Shown here: positions 23,731 through 34,765 of the stretch, one piece after another
Position numbering within the stretch: position 1 is the first letter of the stretch
Layout of the letters: every line of letters begins with the position of its first letter
NCBI GenBank assembly: GCA_014773175.1
Contig: VXCM01005738.1
Location: 1-64,000, forward strand
Origin: Lucifuga dentata
Taxonomy: Eukaryota; Chordata; Actinopteri; Ophidiiformes; Bythitidae
Direction of reading: 5' to 3'
Length of the DNA stretch: 64,000 nt
Notes under the pieces: generated by a model
What the model saw: only the letters and a program-made list of their open reading frames with translations
Databases searched by the model: none
What the model was told of the DNA's origin: nothing
Position numbers and translations under genes: made by a program

Positions 23731-24820
23731 GAGACAGAGACATAGAGACAGAAACATAGAGACATAGAGACAGAAACATAGAGACATAGAGACAGAAACA
23801 CAGAGACAGAGAGACAGAAACATAGAGACAGAAACATAGAGACATAGAGACAGAAACACAGAGACAGAAACATAGAGACATAGAGACAGAAACATAGAGA
23901 CAGAGACAGAAACACAGAGACAGAGACAGAAACACAGAGACATAGAGACAGAAACACAGAGACAGAGACAGAAACACAGAGACATAGAGACAGAAACATA
24001 GAGACAGAGACAGAAACAGAGACATAGAGGCAGAAACACAGAGACATAGAGACAGAAACACAGAGACAGAGACAGAAACACAGAGACATAGAGACAGAAA
24101 CACAGAGACAGAGACAGAAACACAGAGACAGAGAGACAGAAACATAGAGACAGAGACAGAAACATAGAGACAGAGACAGAAACACAGAGACATAGAGACA
24201 GAAACATAGAGACATAGAGACATAGACACAGAAACACAGAGACAGAGACAGAAACACAGAGACAGAGACAGAAACATAGAGACATAGAGACAGAAACACA
24301 GAGACATAGAGACAGAAACAGAGAGACAGAGACAGAAACACAGAGACAGAGACAGAAACATAGAGACATAGAGACAGAAACACAGAGACAGAGACAGAAA
24401 CACAGACATAGAGACAGAAACATAGACACAGAGACAGAAACACAGAGACATAGAGACAGAAACAGAGACATAGAGACAGAAACAGAGACAGAGACAGAAA
24501 CATAGAGACACAGAGACAGAAACACAGACATAGAGACAGAAACATAGAGACATAGAGACAGAAACAGAGACATAGAGACAGAAACAGAGACAGAGACAGA
24601 AACATAGAGACACAGAGACAGAAACACAGACATAGAGACAGAAACATAGAGACACAGAGACAGAAACAGAGACATAGAGACAGAAACAGAGACAGAAACA
24701 GAGACATAGAGACAGAGACAGGAATACAGAGACATAGAGACAGAAACAGAGACAGAAACATAGAGACAGAGACAGGAATACAGAGACATAGAGACAGAAA
24801 CATAGAGACACAGAGACAGA
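23731..24820. repeat. AGAGACA/GAAACA minisatellite, AG-free in transcript sense
   Basis: About 1.09 kb built from 6- and 8-nt blocks (CAGAAA, CATAGAGA, CACAGAGA, CAGAGA) in irregular order. I find no CT dinucleotide on the plus strand, so the snx29 transcript across it has no AG and is nearly all pyrimidine (TCTCTATG, TTTCTG units). All three minus frames stay open for roughly 385-428 codons only because the units lack stops. The low-complexity Ser/Leu/Val/Cys peptides are not proteins. Confidence 0.95.
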
Positions 24821-25620
24821 CTGAATGTTGCAACACAAAACAGCTTATCAATACTGGGTTTGTAAAAACAAAAAAACTTGAATGAAATTGAACTGAATGA
24901 ACGATAATTTGCCAAACGAATAAATTGATGGAACATCGTCAGAGGGTCGGCTTATACTCATTTATAATCAGTGATGTATGTCATAATTTCAACTGGTTTG
25001 CAATTCATTAAAGGTTTTTTTATTTATTTTTTTTTTAAGCTTTAGCACATGGCTGATATTTAACAATTTTCTAAATTTTAAACTTTAATATAACCAGCAG
25101 AGTTTTCCTCATATTAAAGGAAATGGTGTGTTGGAACTTGTGCAAATATTTGTTTTGTTTTTTTTATTAAATGGAAGGTTGTTTTAGCAAAGAGAGGATT
25201 TTTTTTTTTTTCAGTAAGACAGAAGAAAGAAAACAAAAAACAAGCTAACCGACTCTTGGGGCCTAATATGAAGCACAATGTTCCTGCTGTTTCCAGGGTC
25301 AAACTTTCTTATCTCCAAATTTTAAATGCACATAAAAAAACAGCATCACTCATGGTTTGGATAGGATCTGAGATTTTTTGCTCAAGGACACCTCAGCAGG
25401 ACAAACAGGAGCTGCAGAGAAGCGTCTTATTCACACTTGGGTAACATCGCTGTCCTGTCCCACTACAAACAGCTGCTTTAAGTCCATAAACACGACGGGA
25501 CAAATAGACTTTATCCAAATCAGAATCAGCAGCACTTTTACTGGCCATGTAAACAGATCTAAAAGGGATCTGACCCGATGAAGTTTGTCAAACATGTTTA
25601 GAGGACAACTGGACAATAAG

Positions 25621-26755
25621 CAGAACCCTGCACGGGTCCCAATTTTAGGCCTGTATCCGGCCTGACACAGTCCTGTCTAAACCCGACCCAAAGCCCGAGA
25701 CTTAATGAAATTCTAAGCTCCAGCCCGACCTGAGAATCTGTTTTTTCTCCCGTCAGAATCGGAAGTTTGGCTCTTTTCAAAATAAAAGTAGCAGCTGCTG
25801 TGGCATTCAGAAAACAGCGATGGCTGCAGTTTTGTTTTTTTTTTCATTTTCATCTGTCTGCATATATAGTCATCATATATGCCAAGATCGGCATAAACCG
25901 TTTTGTATGTACAGGCAGTCCCCAACTTACGAATGTCCGACTTATGAACAACCCGTACTTACGAACCAACTGCCATAAAGCTGATTAAATTAAAAATTTG
26001 AGTTATATACAATGATTTGTAATAATGAATGGCGCACTACTTTATGACGCCTCTTCTGACGTGCAAGACATCAATAGGAGTGAGAGTAAGTGTTAACCTA
26101 CATGTTTTTTTATACACCCCCCCCCCCCCCNTGTTTATGATGTTTTAGGATATCTGGAAGTGTTTCTTTAATGTTTCTTATGCATAGAAAGGTAAAATAT
26201 ATACACTAGATACACACCTTATGTAACTGTTCCGACTTACGAACAAATCCAACTTATGAACAGCCCTGGGCACGGAACTCATTTGTAACCCAGGGACTGC
26301 CTGTATATGCAATTTGATCTTGCAACAGACAGATAACATATAGTGCATAAGTGTGTGAGTGTGTGACCTTCACTGGCCCTCCTTGACCAACCTATCATGT
26401 TTTATTTAAAACTAACAATCAATTTCTATCAAGGAGGGCTAAACACCTGAACAACAAACAAAGACATACAACAAAAACACACAGACAAGCAGTAGGCCCG
26501 CAAGGAGGCCTGCAATCTTTTTTTTTTTTTTTTTTTTTTTNTAAAAGTAGCGTCTGTCAGCTGCTGCAGTTTCTGAGCGCCAACATGTGATGCATCAGGA
26601 GGCGTGTTATGAGTGTGAGTGGAGAGAGGAGGAAAAACAAAAAGCCTGAGCCCGGCCCAGGCCTGAGCCAACGTTGTGAAATTCAGCCTGAAGTCTGGCC
26701 CAATCTGTAAATTGCCTCGGGGTCCAGCGGGTTCTGAGGCCCATGCAGGGCTGTA
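25621..26755. mobile_element. CAGAACCCTGCA-type DNA element, split by nested insertion
   Basis: Left end CAGAACCCTGCACGGGTC; right end GGGTTCTGAGGCCCATGCAGG, roughly its inverse. A second copy at 55013-55457 shares GGCTCTTTTCAAAATAAAAG, ATTCAGAAAACAGCGATG and GCGCCAACATGTGA. The flanks ACAATAAG and ACAATACG agree at 7 of 8 positions, a possible hAT-like duplication. The TA-type MITE 25912-26303 sits inside, and 26306-26520 is not explained by either element. Confidence 0.5.
25912..26303. mobile_element. TA-flanked Tc1/mariner-type MITE, complete
   Basis: Starts CAGGCAGTCCCCAACTTACG and ends GGGACTGCCTG, with TA on both sides (25910-25911 and 26304-26305). 392 bp with imperfect inverted arms and no transposase. 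A poly(C) run ends at an N (26131). The right part is nearly identical to window positions 1-156. Confidence 0.8.
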
Positions 26756-28385
26756 CAATACGGGAATAACAAAGAGAAAACGTCAAGGGACCTTACATGT
26801 ACAGTAGTGCAGAAAGGAAGGAAATAAAGTGAGGAGAACTGAATGATAAAGCTCAAAGTTTAATAGGAGGTGTGATGGAGAGGCTCCAGCTTCTGCCTCA
26901 GTGCATTGGGCTTCTTAGAATCAACCTGGCTGCCAGATGGATCCGGAGGACGTGGAAATCAGGTCTTCAAGGTGTAACCAGACTCAAACATTCTCACTGT
27001 CAATTTGGCTTCAGTTCATTTGCAAGGTAATAGAAAAAAGCGAGAACAAATGCAAACTGTGTGGGCGAGGCAAAGAAGCCACGAGAGGCTTATGAAAATG
27101 TATCATCTCCAAATAAAAGAAGGGGGAAAAAAAACACAGCGGCAAATGTGAATTGGCTGCTGAAAATGAATATCATCAAAACACAAGGAGAGCGGCACAG
27201 AACAAGAAAATAAGTCAATAACAAGTGTGCAAGAGGAAAACAGTGCCACAATTGAAATATGACTAAGAAAACAGAAGAAGCAGCAGGTGACAGAGAAAAG
27301 GCAACGACGGCTGTAATCTCAGAACTTATTCACTAGAATTTTCCAAACAACCAGACGTCTTTTTTGAGTTGAACGAGTTGAACGCACCAGGAGCTCAATA
27401 TTGAACATTTCCCATTTGAATTTTTAGCTCCTCAAACGCAAACAACTCTTCCTTCTGCATGAAAAACATCACCGAACAATGCTCTTGATCTAAACAGCAG
27501 AAAATTCAACAATGGACCAAGCTAGAGGAGCTAACAAGAAAGCGTTGCACGGCCTGGTTTGCTGCTGTGAGACGTAGCAGCATAACGTGACAAGGTTTCT
27601 CTGTTTGTGGACGTCTGGTCCTGGCACTTTCAGAAAGTTAAGTTTTAGTAGTTTTGTGGTAGAAAGATATTATCTGCTGGATAACAAAGGCATACCAACT
27701 TTAGCTTAGACCTATCAAAATGCTAACAAGTGTTTAAGTAGCTATGCATGCTGTCACTACCCGATTTGTCATATGCATGCGTGGATTTGGATTGGAACAT
27801 CCGGTCTTTCAGCGTTGCAATTTACAGCAGTTTCTGTACAGTCAAATAAAGTTTGAGGGAAAAAAATATATATATATATTTCTGTCGGGTCCAAATTAAA
27901 ATAAAAGGTTTATGTCTAAATTCTGTCTTTGTCTAAATACATATTGTTTTTGAAGTTAATACACTACTACTACTAATAGTAATAATAATTCCTACCCAAA
28001 AATATTATTNTGTTTTTGAAGTTAATACACTACTACTACTAATAGTAATAATAATTCCTACCCAAAAATATTATTCAGATTCATTAAATTCTTATTTTAT
28101 TTTATTAATTTTTATAGTGGATCACTGGTTTTTGGATATTGCAAAATCAATTATAAAAGGAATGAACAAGTTTTAATCTATTTGCATTTATTACAAGTGT
28201 ATTTATTAAAATAACCAAGAGGCTTCAGTGTGAAGGATCATTCGCAGTCGGTTTGTCAAAATGTATTTTCTATTTAAGCAGGATTTGTTGAGTTATAACC
28301 GCAATGTATTTTATTAATTGTAAATATGAAAACAATAAAATGTATTTCAAATACAGAAGTTAAAACAACATTACATTTATTAAGC

Positions 28386-28585
28386 AAATAAATATAAAAC
28401 ATAATTAATTGCTTATATTACACATTAAAACTGTTACAAGTAATTTTCCAGTATCAGAAATAAATATAAAACATAATTAATTGCTTAAATTACATGTTAA
28501 ACTTGTTACAATTAATTTTTCAGTATCGGAAATAAATATAAAACGTAATTAATAATTGCTTAAATTACGCGTTAAATCTGATTCG
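28386..28585. repeat. 72-bp tandem repeat, about 2.8 units
   Basis: Units start at 28386, 28458 and 28530 with AAATAAATATAAAAC, followed by TAATTAATTGCTTA and CAGTATC. AT-rich and diverged by point changes, plus a short insertion in the last unit. Confidence 0.9.
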
Positions 28586-29139
28586 ATCCCACCTTTTAAG
28601 AATGAATCCCGCAAAAGATGGAAAAAAAAAACAAAACAAAACCCAAAGTACTTCTTTCCAGCAGTTGAGCAAAAATCTCAAATATATGTCGTAAAAAGGA
28701 AAATGGCGACCAGATGTAGCTGCATTTCTCAATGCGACGCACATGCGGGTAGCCACACATGCAGTGTGTTTTTGCATGCGTGTTCCTCATCCTAAGTCAC
28801 TACAGGACGTTAGAAATGGAAGAAAGACAGACTGCTATGCGAGACAAGCTGAAGTTAGACAGGTTGAGGATACAACAACATCTTTTGGTCTAAACCTGTA
28901 AAGATGCTGCACCAACCACCAGTAAAATGTCCGTTAGCCTGCAGAGATTTAACATTTAGCATTTGAACCGCTCAGCAGTGTTTCTACTCACACTGAACAC
29001 AAGCTAATTTGCTATTTTGATGGAGATGATGGCGGGAAGCAAACGTGGATCTGCCTTCCAACTTTTTGCCGATACTTTTTTTTTAAAATTTCGGTCTTTC
29101 AACATTCATTATTAGTACAATGCGTGACACACACACACA

Positions 29140-29600
29140 ATTCACAGTTTGTTCCTACATATCCCATATTTATTTTGTTCTCTGTGACCGAAAAGGAGCA
29201 GGCTGAAGACAAAAGCTTATTTAAATCCTTCTCACATATCTCATTGTTAAAGAAAAGAAAAGAAAAAAAAAATCTCTGACCACTAAATCATTGTGCCACA
29301 TTCACTATATAGAAAAATATGTTTACATATACATTTTCACATACATACATACAGTTGTGATTTCAAAATGAATTACTCAGAATTTTTTCCTATTTCTTCA
29401 TTGCATTCATTTTAAACATCCATTTAAATTTGTTTAAAGTTTTACATAATTTAATTTCATTTTCCATCCTGTTCCACATATTAACACCAGTCACCGATAC
29501 ACTTCTTCTTTTTGTTTCTGTTCTAATTTTTGGAATGTCATACAAACTTCATACAAATCGACATTTTTAATCGCTGCTAACTCGGCTAAATAATGTTCTT
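29140..29600 (-). pseudogene. antisense LINE ORF C-terminus and tail
   Basis: The minus strand at 29390-29551 is open for about 53 codons, then stops. It reads SVTGVNMWNRMENEIKLCK and continues to NKFKWMFKMNAMKK, the G-x-x-x-WN ... FKK pattern typical of C-termini of fish non-LTR retrotransposons. The tail below it includes GCTCCTTTTCGGTCACAG in the same sense. A 5'-truncated insertion in the same orientation as snx29. Confidence 0.6.
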
Positions 29601-30140
29601 TTGAGTCTTAACAGAGTCTGTACACTATTTTGTGCCTTTTTCATTTCGTCATTATTATTATTATATGTTTTATTGACCATGTTCTCTCTGTCTCCTCTTT
29701 ATGTACCTGCAGGATTTCCTACAAAATGGCGGTGGTGTGCATCATACACCAGGAACTCAAAAAAAACCAACAGGGCACCGCAGGCCTTCAATCCCCTCAT
29801 TCTTTTAGCAGTTACAAAATCCAAAAATCCAATAATCCAAATTGCATTTCCAAATTGACTGGCATACTGTGTGTGCTGTGTGTATTTAGTGTTACACGTT
29901 CAATGAGATTTTAAGGGAAGTTTAAGACAATGCTCCAGCACGTATTCATCTTTCCCGGTGAAAACAGCAGCGTGGGCGAGCTTTCTTGGCAGTGATGGCT
30001 AACTTCCTGGAGACAGCGAAAACCAATGATTCACCCAAACGCACGGTTTAATGGGCTTTCAGAGAGCAACCCAGGACACAATAACACCATCCGTCTAGAC
30101 CACTGACACACACCTGCACTTCAATATGATCCCACTCAGT

Positions 30141-30141
<1 letters not shown>

Positions 30142-30178
<37 letters not shown>
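30142..30178. repeat. (CA)n microsatellite
   Basis: CA run of about 37 nt. Confidence 0.95.
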
Positions 30179-30181
<3 letters not shown>

Positions 30182-30429
30182 CCTCTCATCACACACACAG
30201 CCTCTGCGACTTAGCATTCACTCCAATTTCCAGCCGTGAAGGCTCAGTGTCTTTGAAGGTGGGGAGTCAGGCCAAAGCTTTTGGCTGCAGCAAAGTCAAA
30301 TCTGACCACCTGGAGAAACAAAATGATCTCCCACAGGTTGGAGGAAGACTGAAGGAGGACGGGAAGAGGAGGAGAGGGGGCACAGAGCTGCACACAGAGA
30401 AAGAGAGGTTCTCCTGATGGCTAACCCAC

Positions 30430-31500
30430 CGCTTTTAAGAACATTAACACGATTTTCATTTCTACGCGGATGACACTGTGTTGTATGTTTCCCCTGATGC
30501 TCCTAAAATCCTGCGATTGGACTCCTTTAACGAGCGTCTAAATGACATAAAAACTGGAGGTCACCAAAATATTTCAAACAAATCAGAAGTCGGTGTTGTT
30601 GGTGCAGAACTCTCTAGACTGTTGATAACTTCTCACCACATCTAAATGTGCAGCAGAAACCGATGCGTTCTCTTTGATAATAAACTCGTTAAAGAACTCT
30701 CACTTCAGTTCCACAAGCTTGTTTCTTCCATCAATCCTTTTTGCATTATCCTTGACGCTTCAGTTTGTGGAGAAAAAAAAAAAAAAAANAAAAAAAAAAA
30801 AAAAACAGCAGCCAGACTAATAACCTGATCCACCATGAGCGATGATGTCATACCAGCTCCATTTTTACAGTGGCTGGATTTGCATTTTAGAATTTATTTC
30901 ACACATTTAAAGCTTTTAAAACACGTATGGGCTTGTCCCCTGAATAATTTGTGACTTTAAACCTCTTATGATCTGGGAAAAACTTTAATTCCTTTACTTT
31001 TACTTTCTTTTTCCCAGGAGATTCAAGACAAAGAGTGATGGAACCTTTGCTTTAGGAGCGACAAAGCTGGAGTGACCTGGTTGAGGAAATTAGGCAAAGA
31101 CAAACTGTTATCCTTCGGAATCTCTTCCTAAGATTAATTTTTAGGAATGTACTATAACTTAGATCAGGGTTCCCCAACTACTTTTCCCCAAGTGCCAAAT
31201 TATATCAAGCAATTTTTATTTTTATTTTTTTGGAGAAGTCATCTGAAGGCCTGATAGGTAGGACCTGTGGGCCACATTTGGCCCACGGGCCGCCAGTTGG
31301 GGATCCCTGACTTAGATGATTTTATACTTCCTCTTAAACATTTTTATAATTGCATTTATGTTTACTTTCCTTTAATCTACAGTATTGCTTGCCTATGATC
31401 TTGGTTTTCCTCTTATTTTATTATTACTTGTTCTCTTTCATCACGCTAATGATAATAACCTTTACTTGTGTGCCTTTAAAAACAGCCTATATAAAATATT
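30430..31500 (+). pseudogene. L2-like LINE reverse-transcriptase relic 1
   Basis: Encodes FHFYADDTVLYV with the reverse-transcriptase catalytic YADD at 30463-30474, then a decayed thumb region. A poly(A) run split by an N (30789) precedes AAARLIT-like sequence. The 3' part carries stops and is interrupted by the hAT element at 31165-31309. It ends near TTTAAAAACAGCCTATATAA, a degraded form of the usual L2 tail. Opposite in strand to snx29 and non-functional. Confidence 0.7.
31165..31309. mobile_element. hAT MITE, short form, perfect 8-bp TSD
   Basis: Starts CAGGGTTCCCCAACT and ends AGTTGGGGATCCCTG. The perfect 8-bp direct repeat ACTTAGAT flanks it (31157-31164 and 31310-31317), diagnostic of hAT transposition. 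At 145 bp it is an internally deleted relative of the 280-bp copy at 44053-44332. It inserted into the LINE relic 3' region. Confidence 0.92.
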
Positions 31501-31546
31501 TTTTAGGCTGTTTTTAAAGGCACACAAGTAAAGGTTATTCTCATTA
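31447..31546. repeat. 42-bp hairpin, 16-nt spacer
   Basis: Arms 31447-31488 and 31505-31546 match as reverse complements at 41 of 42 positions. The left arm is the LINE 3' tail and the right arm is its inverted copy. Confidence 0.9.
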
Positions 31547-31775
31547 TTTTTTGAAGGCCAATATAAATTTCAGGAGAATTTAACTGGAGAAAGTTGTTGA
31601 AGGTTAGCATCTTTCAAAAGTTAATGTTTTCTTCTGAAACTATAACTGATTTTTGTTTTAATCTATATTAACAGCCATTTTTCTCATAACGATCACAAAC
31701 AGGAAGTCAGCGGTTGACAGACAAAGACAGATCAGGAGAGATGAAAACATACAGGAAGTGTTAGTGTTGTCTCAC

Positions 31776-31916
31776 CTTGTTCCCTAAGGCTTTCTTGGGT
31801 GGGAAGTTGAACGTGTCCACTTGTGGGAACTGGCTTCTTAAGTGGTTGTGGAGCTCCCTGAACTCTGTGTAACGCCTGTACACATTCCACTCATTGTCCA
31901 GGATGCGGATGTACAC
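31776..31916 (-). CDS. snx29: sorting nexin 29, central PX domain exon
   Basis: 141-nt, phase 0-0 exon encoding residues 86-132 (47 residues). On the minus strand it lies between TGTCCTCAG|GTG and AACAAG|GTGAGA. It begins VYIRILDNEWNVYRRYTEF. The RRYTEF motif (R99-F104) is the PX signature whose Arg binds the 3-phosphate of phosphoinositides, with the adjacent Tyr packing on the ring. FNFPPKKALGNK supplies the membrane-inserting proline loop and basic residues (K126, K127). All key PX residues are present, so binding competence is expected but not shown. The exon sits between two plus-strand L2-like relics (30430-31500 and 32003-32885), neither of which touches the coding sequence. Confidence 0.97.
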
Positions 31917-32002
31917 CTGAGGACAGGTAGGACACATCATCATCATCTTCATCAGAGCAGCAGCACGTCTTAATTTTGCTCCGATTACATTCGTAGCTCA
32001 TT

Positions 32003-32885
32003 TTTAGCTCGTTCCTCAGGGATCCGTTTCGGGTCCCTTATTGTTCTACATGCTTCCGCTGTGGAAAATCGTCAGCAAACACCAAACAATTCCATTGTTA
32101 TGCAGATGACACAGTTATAGCTGCACAAAACTTCCTCTAACTCAATGATTCTAACATACAATACGTTAAAGAAGAAGTCGGTAACCTTGGTGTTATTTTC
32201 AGTACAAATCTCTTCTTCGATGCTCAAGTGTCAAAGGTCATGCAGACGTGTTTCTCTCAGTTAAGGCAGATCACCAAGATGAAGGCTTTTCTTTCATTTA
32301 CAGGTGTAGAGAAGGTTATCCATGCTTTTATTTCCTACAGGCTCGATTACGGTAATGCACTTTATTCTTTTATTAGTAAAAGAAACATTCGTTGGCTTCA
32401 GCTAATCAGAGTGCTGCTAGGTTCCGTATCTCCCCAACTCACGCTGCCTGACAGTTTTAGGGTTGATTTTAAGATCTTATTGGGTTTTTAAAGCTTTACA
32501 TAGTAAGGGACCTGCTTATATGTGTCATTACTTAATCTCTACAAGCCTGATTGCTGTTTGAGATCCTCTGGCAGGAACTTTTGATATCTCCGAAATCTCG
32601 CCTTGTCGCTAACGGTGATCGGACCTTAGCCGTTCGTACCCTCTAAACTATGGGATTCCCATAGTTTATTCCCTGCTGGAGGATCTCAGATTAGCAAAAA
32701 CTTATTTTTATTTATAAGGCCTTCCCCTAACTGTCCTTATCATGGGTACCATAACTTTTTAATTCTTAACTATTTATTACTGTTTTATTGTTTGGTTTTA
32801 ATCTACTGTATTTAACTGTCATTTGATTGTGTTTTGTTAAGCACCTTGTAACTCTGTTTTGAAAAGTGCTATTTTTTTCTAGACA
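32003..32885 (+). pseudogene. L2-like LINE reverse-transcriptase relic 2
   Basis: From 32014 it encodes PQGSVSGPLLFYMLPL, the classic LINE motif before the catalytic site. Next comes CYADDT with YADD at 32099-32110. Then 32228 onward gives KVMQTCFSQLRQITKMKAF and VIHAFISYRLDYGNALYS. Frameshifts separate the pieces. The 3' end reads GCACCTTGTAACTCTG then AAAAGTGCTATT, the L2-clade tail. A dead element on the strand opposite snx29. Confidence 0.8.
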
Positions 32886-33707
32886 GGAGATGCTAACTCT
32901 TCAGCCAATCAGAGTGTTTCTGTTGTTATCACTCATCATCCAGCACAATGACATTTTCCCCAATGAGAGACTTGATGATATCTGAAATTATAAAGCAAAT
33001 GGATAAAAGAAATCCATCTCTGGTAGTAGAATAGGTTTGATTTCATGTTCATGTCATTAAGCTCTGACAATGCCTTACAGTAAATGAATGAGATGGGTGA
33101 AAGAATGACTTCTTTTCATCCTTTTAAATGTGTGTTTTCACTTCCATACAGTGAGACATAACAGAGAAAGCTATGATGTGACGGTGGTGCCACCATTTCC
33201 ATACACCATTAGCTGCTTTATTCAGACACACTAAAGATAGAGGGAGCAGAGAGGGAGGAGGAAAGATGAGCCTATTAAAAAGAGAGAAAAGGAGCGGGAG
33301 AAAGGGAGGCGAGCTTCATTTTCACAGTAGAAAACAGGCGATGCACAGACAAAAGAGAGACCAGAGCCTGTTTTAAGAAAGTAATTTTAAAATGCCCATC
33401 TAAGAAAAGAACAGAATCAATTCGAGTACACGAAAACACAAATTGATTTACAAATTGACCAAAACGCACCTTGACAGAGCTTCCTCCCTGCCGAGCAAAT
33501 CAAAGCAGAATAAACAGAAAGGTAACGACGTCTTCATCTGTCCACAGACAAACTGAAAAACGCCCTGAAAGCCACGATGACCACGGCCATTTTGGTCAAA
33601 ATCAAAGATGAAGTTACATGAAAAAAATGGAGAGGCACCAGCATAACAGAGATCCCTTAAAGGACCATACTGGCGATATTGCGTGTTTAAGCTCAGCACA
33701 TATTATG

Positions 33708-34000
33708 GATAGGATAGTAACTTTATTGATCCCTAATGGGGAAATTGGTTTGTCCCTGCGCTTAAAAGGACTTTACATAAAAGACATCAATGCATTCATT
33801 TGGACACTTAAGAAGGACATTAAAAAAAAAACATTCAGCAAAAACCTCAAAAACGCGACAAGCAGGAGAAATGGTACAGATACAAATACTGCTATATATT
33901 CTATAAAAGCTACCAATATAAAAAATCCATACCAGTTAAAACTCATCCAATAATTAAAAAATCACCAAAAAAAAAAAAAAAAAAAAAAAGCCAGTTGCTA
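33708..34000 (-). mobile_element. antisense retroposon tail
   Basis: Plus strand reads AACTTTATTGATCCCTAATG then GGGGAAATTGG, the inverse of a 3' end used by several fish retroposons. A poly(A) tract at 33968-33989 on the plus strand lies at the far edge. It interrupts the TTAA MITE. Confidence 0.5.
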
Positions 34001-34214
34001 TGACTAAAAAACCAAATGACACAGCAAGTAAAATATCCAATAGTTAATAAATAAATGCATAGGCTAAAAGAGTACATAATTAATTAATAAATACAATCAA
34101 ATCCAACAGACTAAAACTCTACAGTGCCATCATATCCTTCATTCTACCATATCCATCATTATCCGTATATATGTTACATTGGTGACAATTTCCAAAGCTT
34201 AAAACCATATTTTT

Positions 34215-34765
34215 CTTTTATTTCTTTTCAGAAATATTTTTATTGTGATTTTATTTGTTTTTTAAACACACCAAAGAGAACAACAAACCTCAACAAATAC
34301 ATATACTGTAAACAGCATGTGAATTGTCACAGTTGACGATTTAAAATAATAATAAATGAATAGATAATACAGATGAATGTAAGCTGAACTGTGCAGCACT
34401 GGAATAATCAAGTGTATCAGCAATTAGGCTGTTTTAAAATGGATGGAGAGAAAAAAGAAAAGGTCGGGAAAGGGAGAAAAGAAAGAAAAACAAGACAGCA
34501 ACAAGTTGGTATTGATAAAACTAGCTGACATATTGCTTATTGCAGTCAATCAGTCCTTTCAATACGGTATCTGTCAATCTGTTACCCATGTAATCAATCA
34601 GAGGTGACCAGATTTGTTTTGCATTTAAGTCTGTAGGTTAGATATTCCATCGATATCATGTCTAATATCAGTTTGTGCCATCCAGAGATAGTTGGGGGTT
34701 TACTGTCAATCCACTTAAAAAGGATATTTTTCCGGGCAGCAAATGTGATTAAAAAAAATAATAAT
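34215..34765 (-). pseudogene. L1/Tx1-like LINE ORF2 C-terminus, antisense
   Basis: The minus strand from about 34755 encodes AARKNILFKWIDSKPPTISG and continues to YLTYRLKCKTNL before a stop, with no interruption over roughly 48 codons. This is the ORF2 C-terminal pattern of L1/Tx1 LINEs. A 5'-truncated insertion into the TTAA MITE, in the same transcriptional sense as snx29. Confidence 0.7.

Larger units (their letters stand above)
14636..31775 (-). other. snx29: snx29 intron inside the PX domain (17140 nt)
   Basis: Donor AACAAG|GTGAGA at 31775 and acceptor TGTGCAG|GAT at 14636; phase 0. It holds a half MITE joined to a foldback element, Tc1 and LINE relics, the N gap, an AG-free pyrimidine minisatellite, two nested DNA elements, a 72-bp tandem repeat, an antisense LINE, a sense-to-plus L2-like relic and a hAT element. 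The stretches 18500-20970, 22420-23250, 24830-25620, 26760-28380 and 29640-30140 hold nothing I recognise beyond single-N junctions; 26870-27300 looks single-copy. Confidence 0.85.

Noticed and set aside
23650..24936. 428-codon minus-strand frame rich in Ser, Leu, Val, Cys
   Set aside because: All three minus frames are open because the GAGACA-type units contain no stops; it is a minisatellite product, not a protein.
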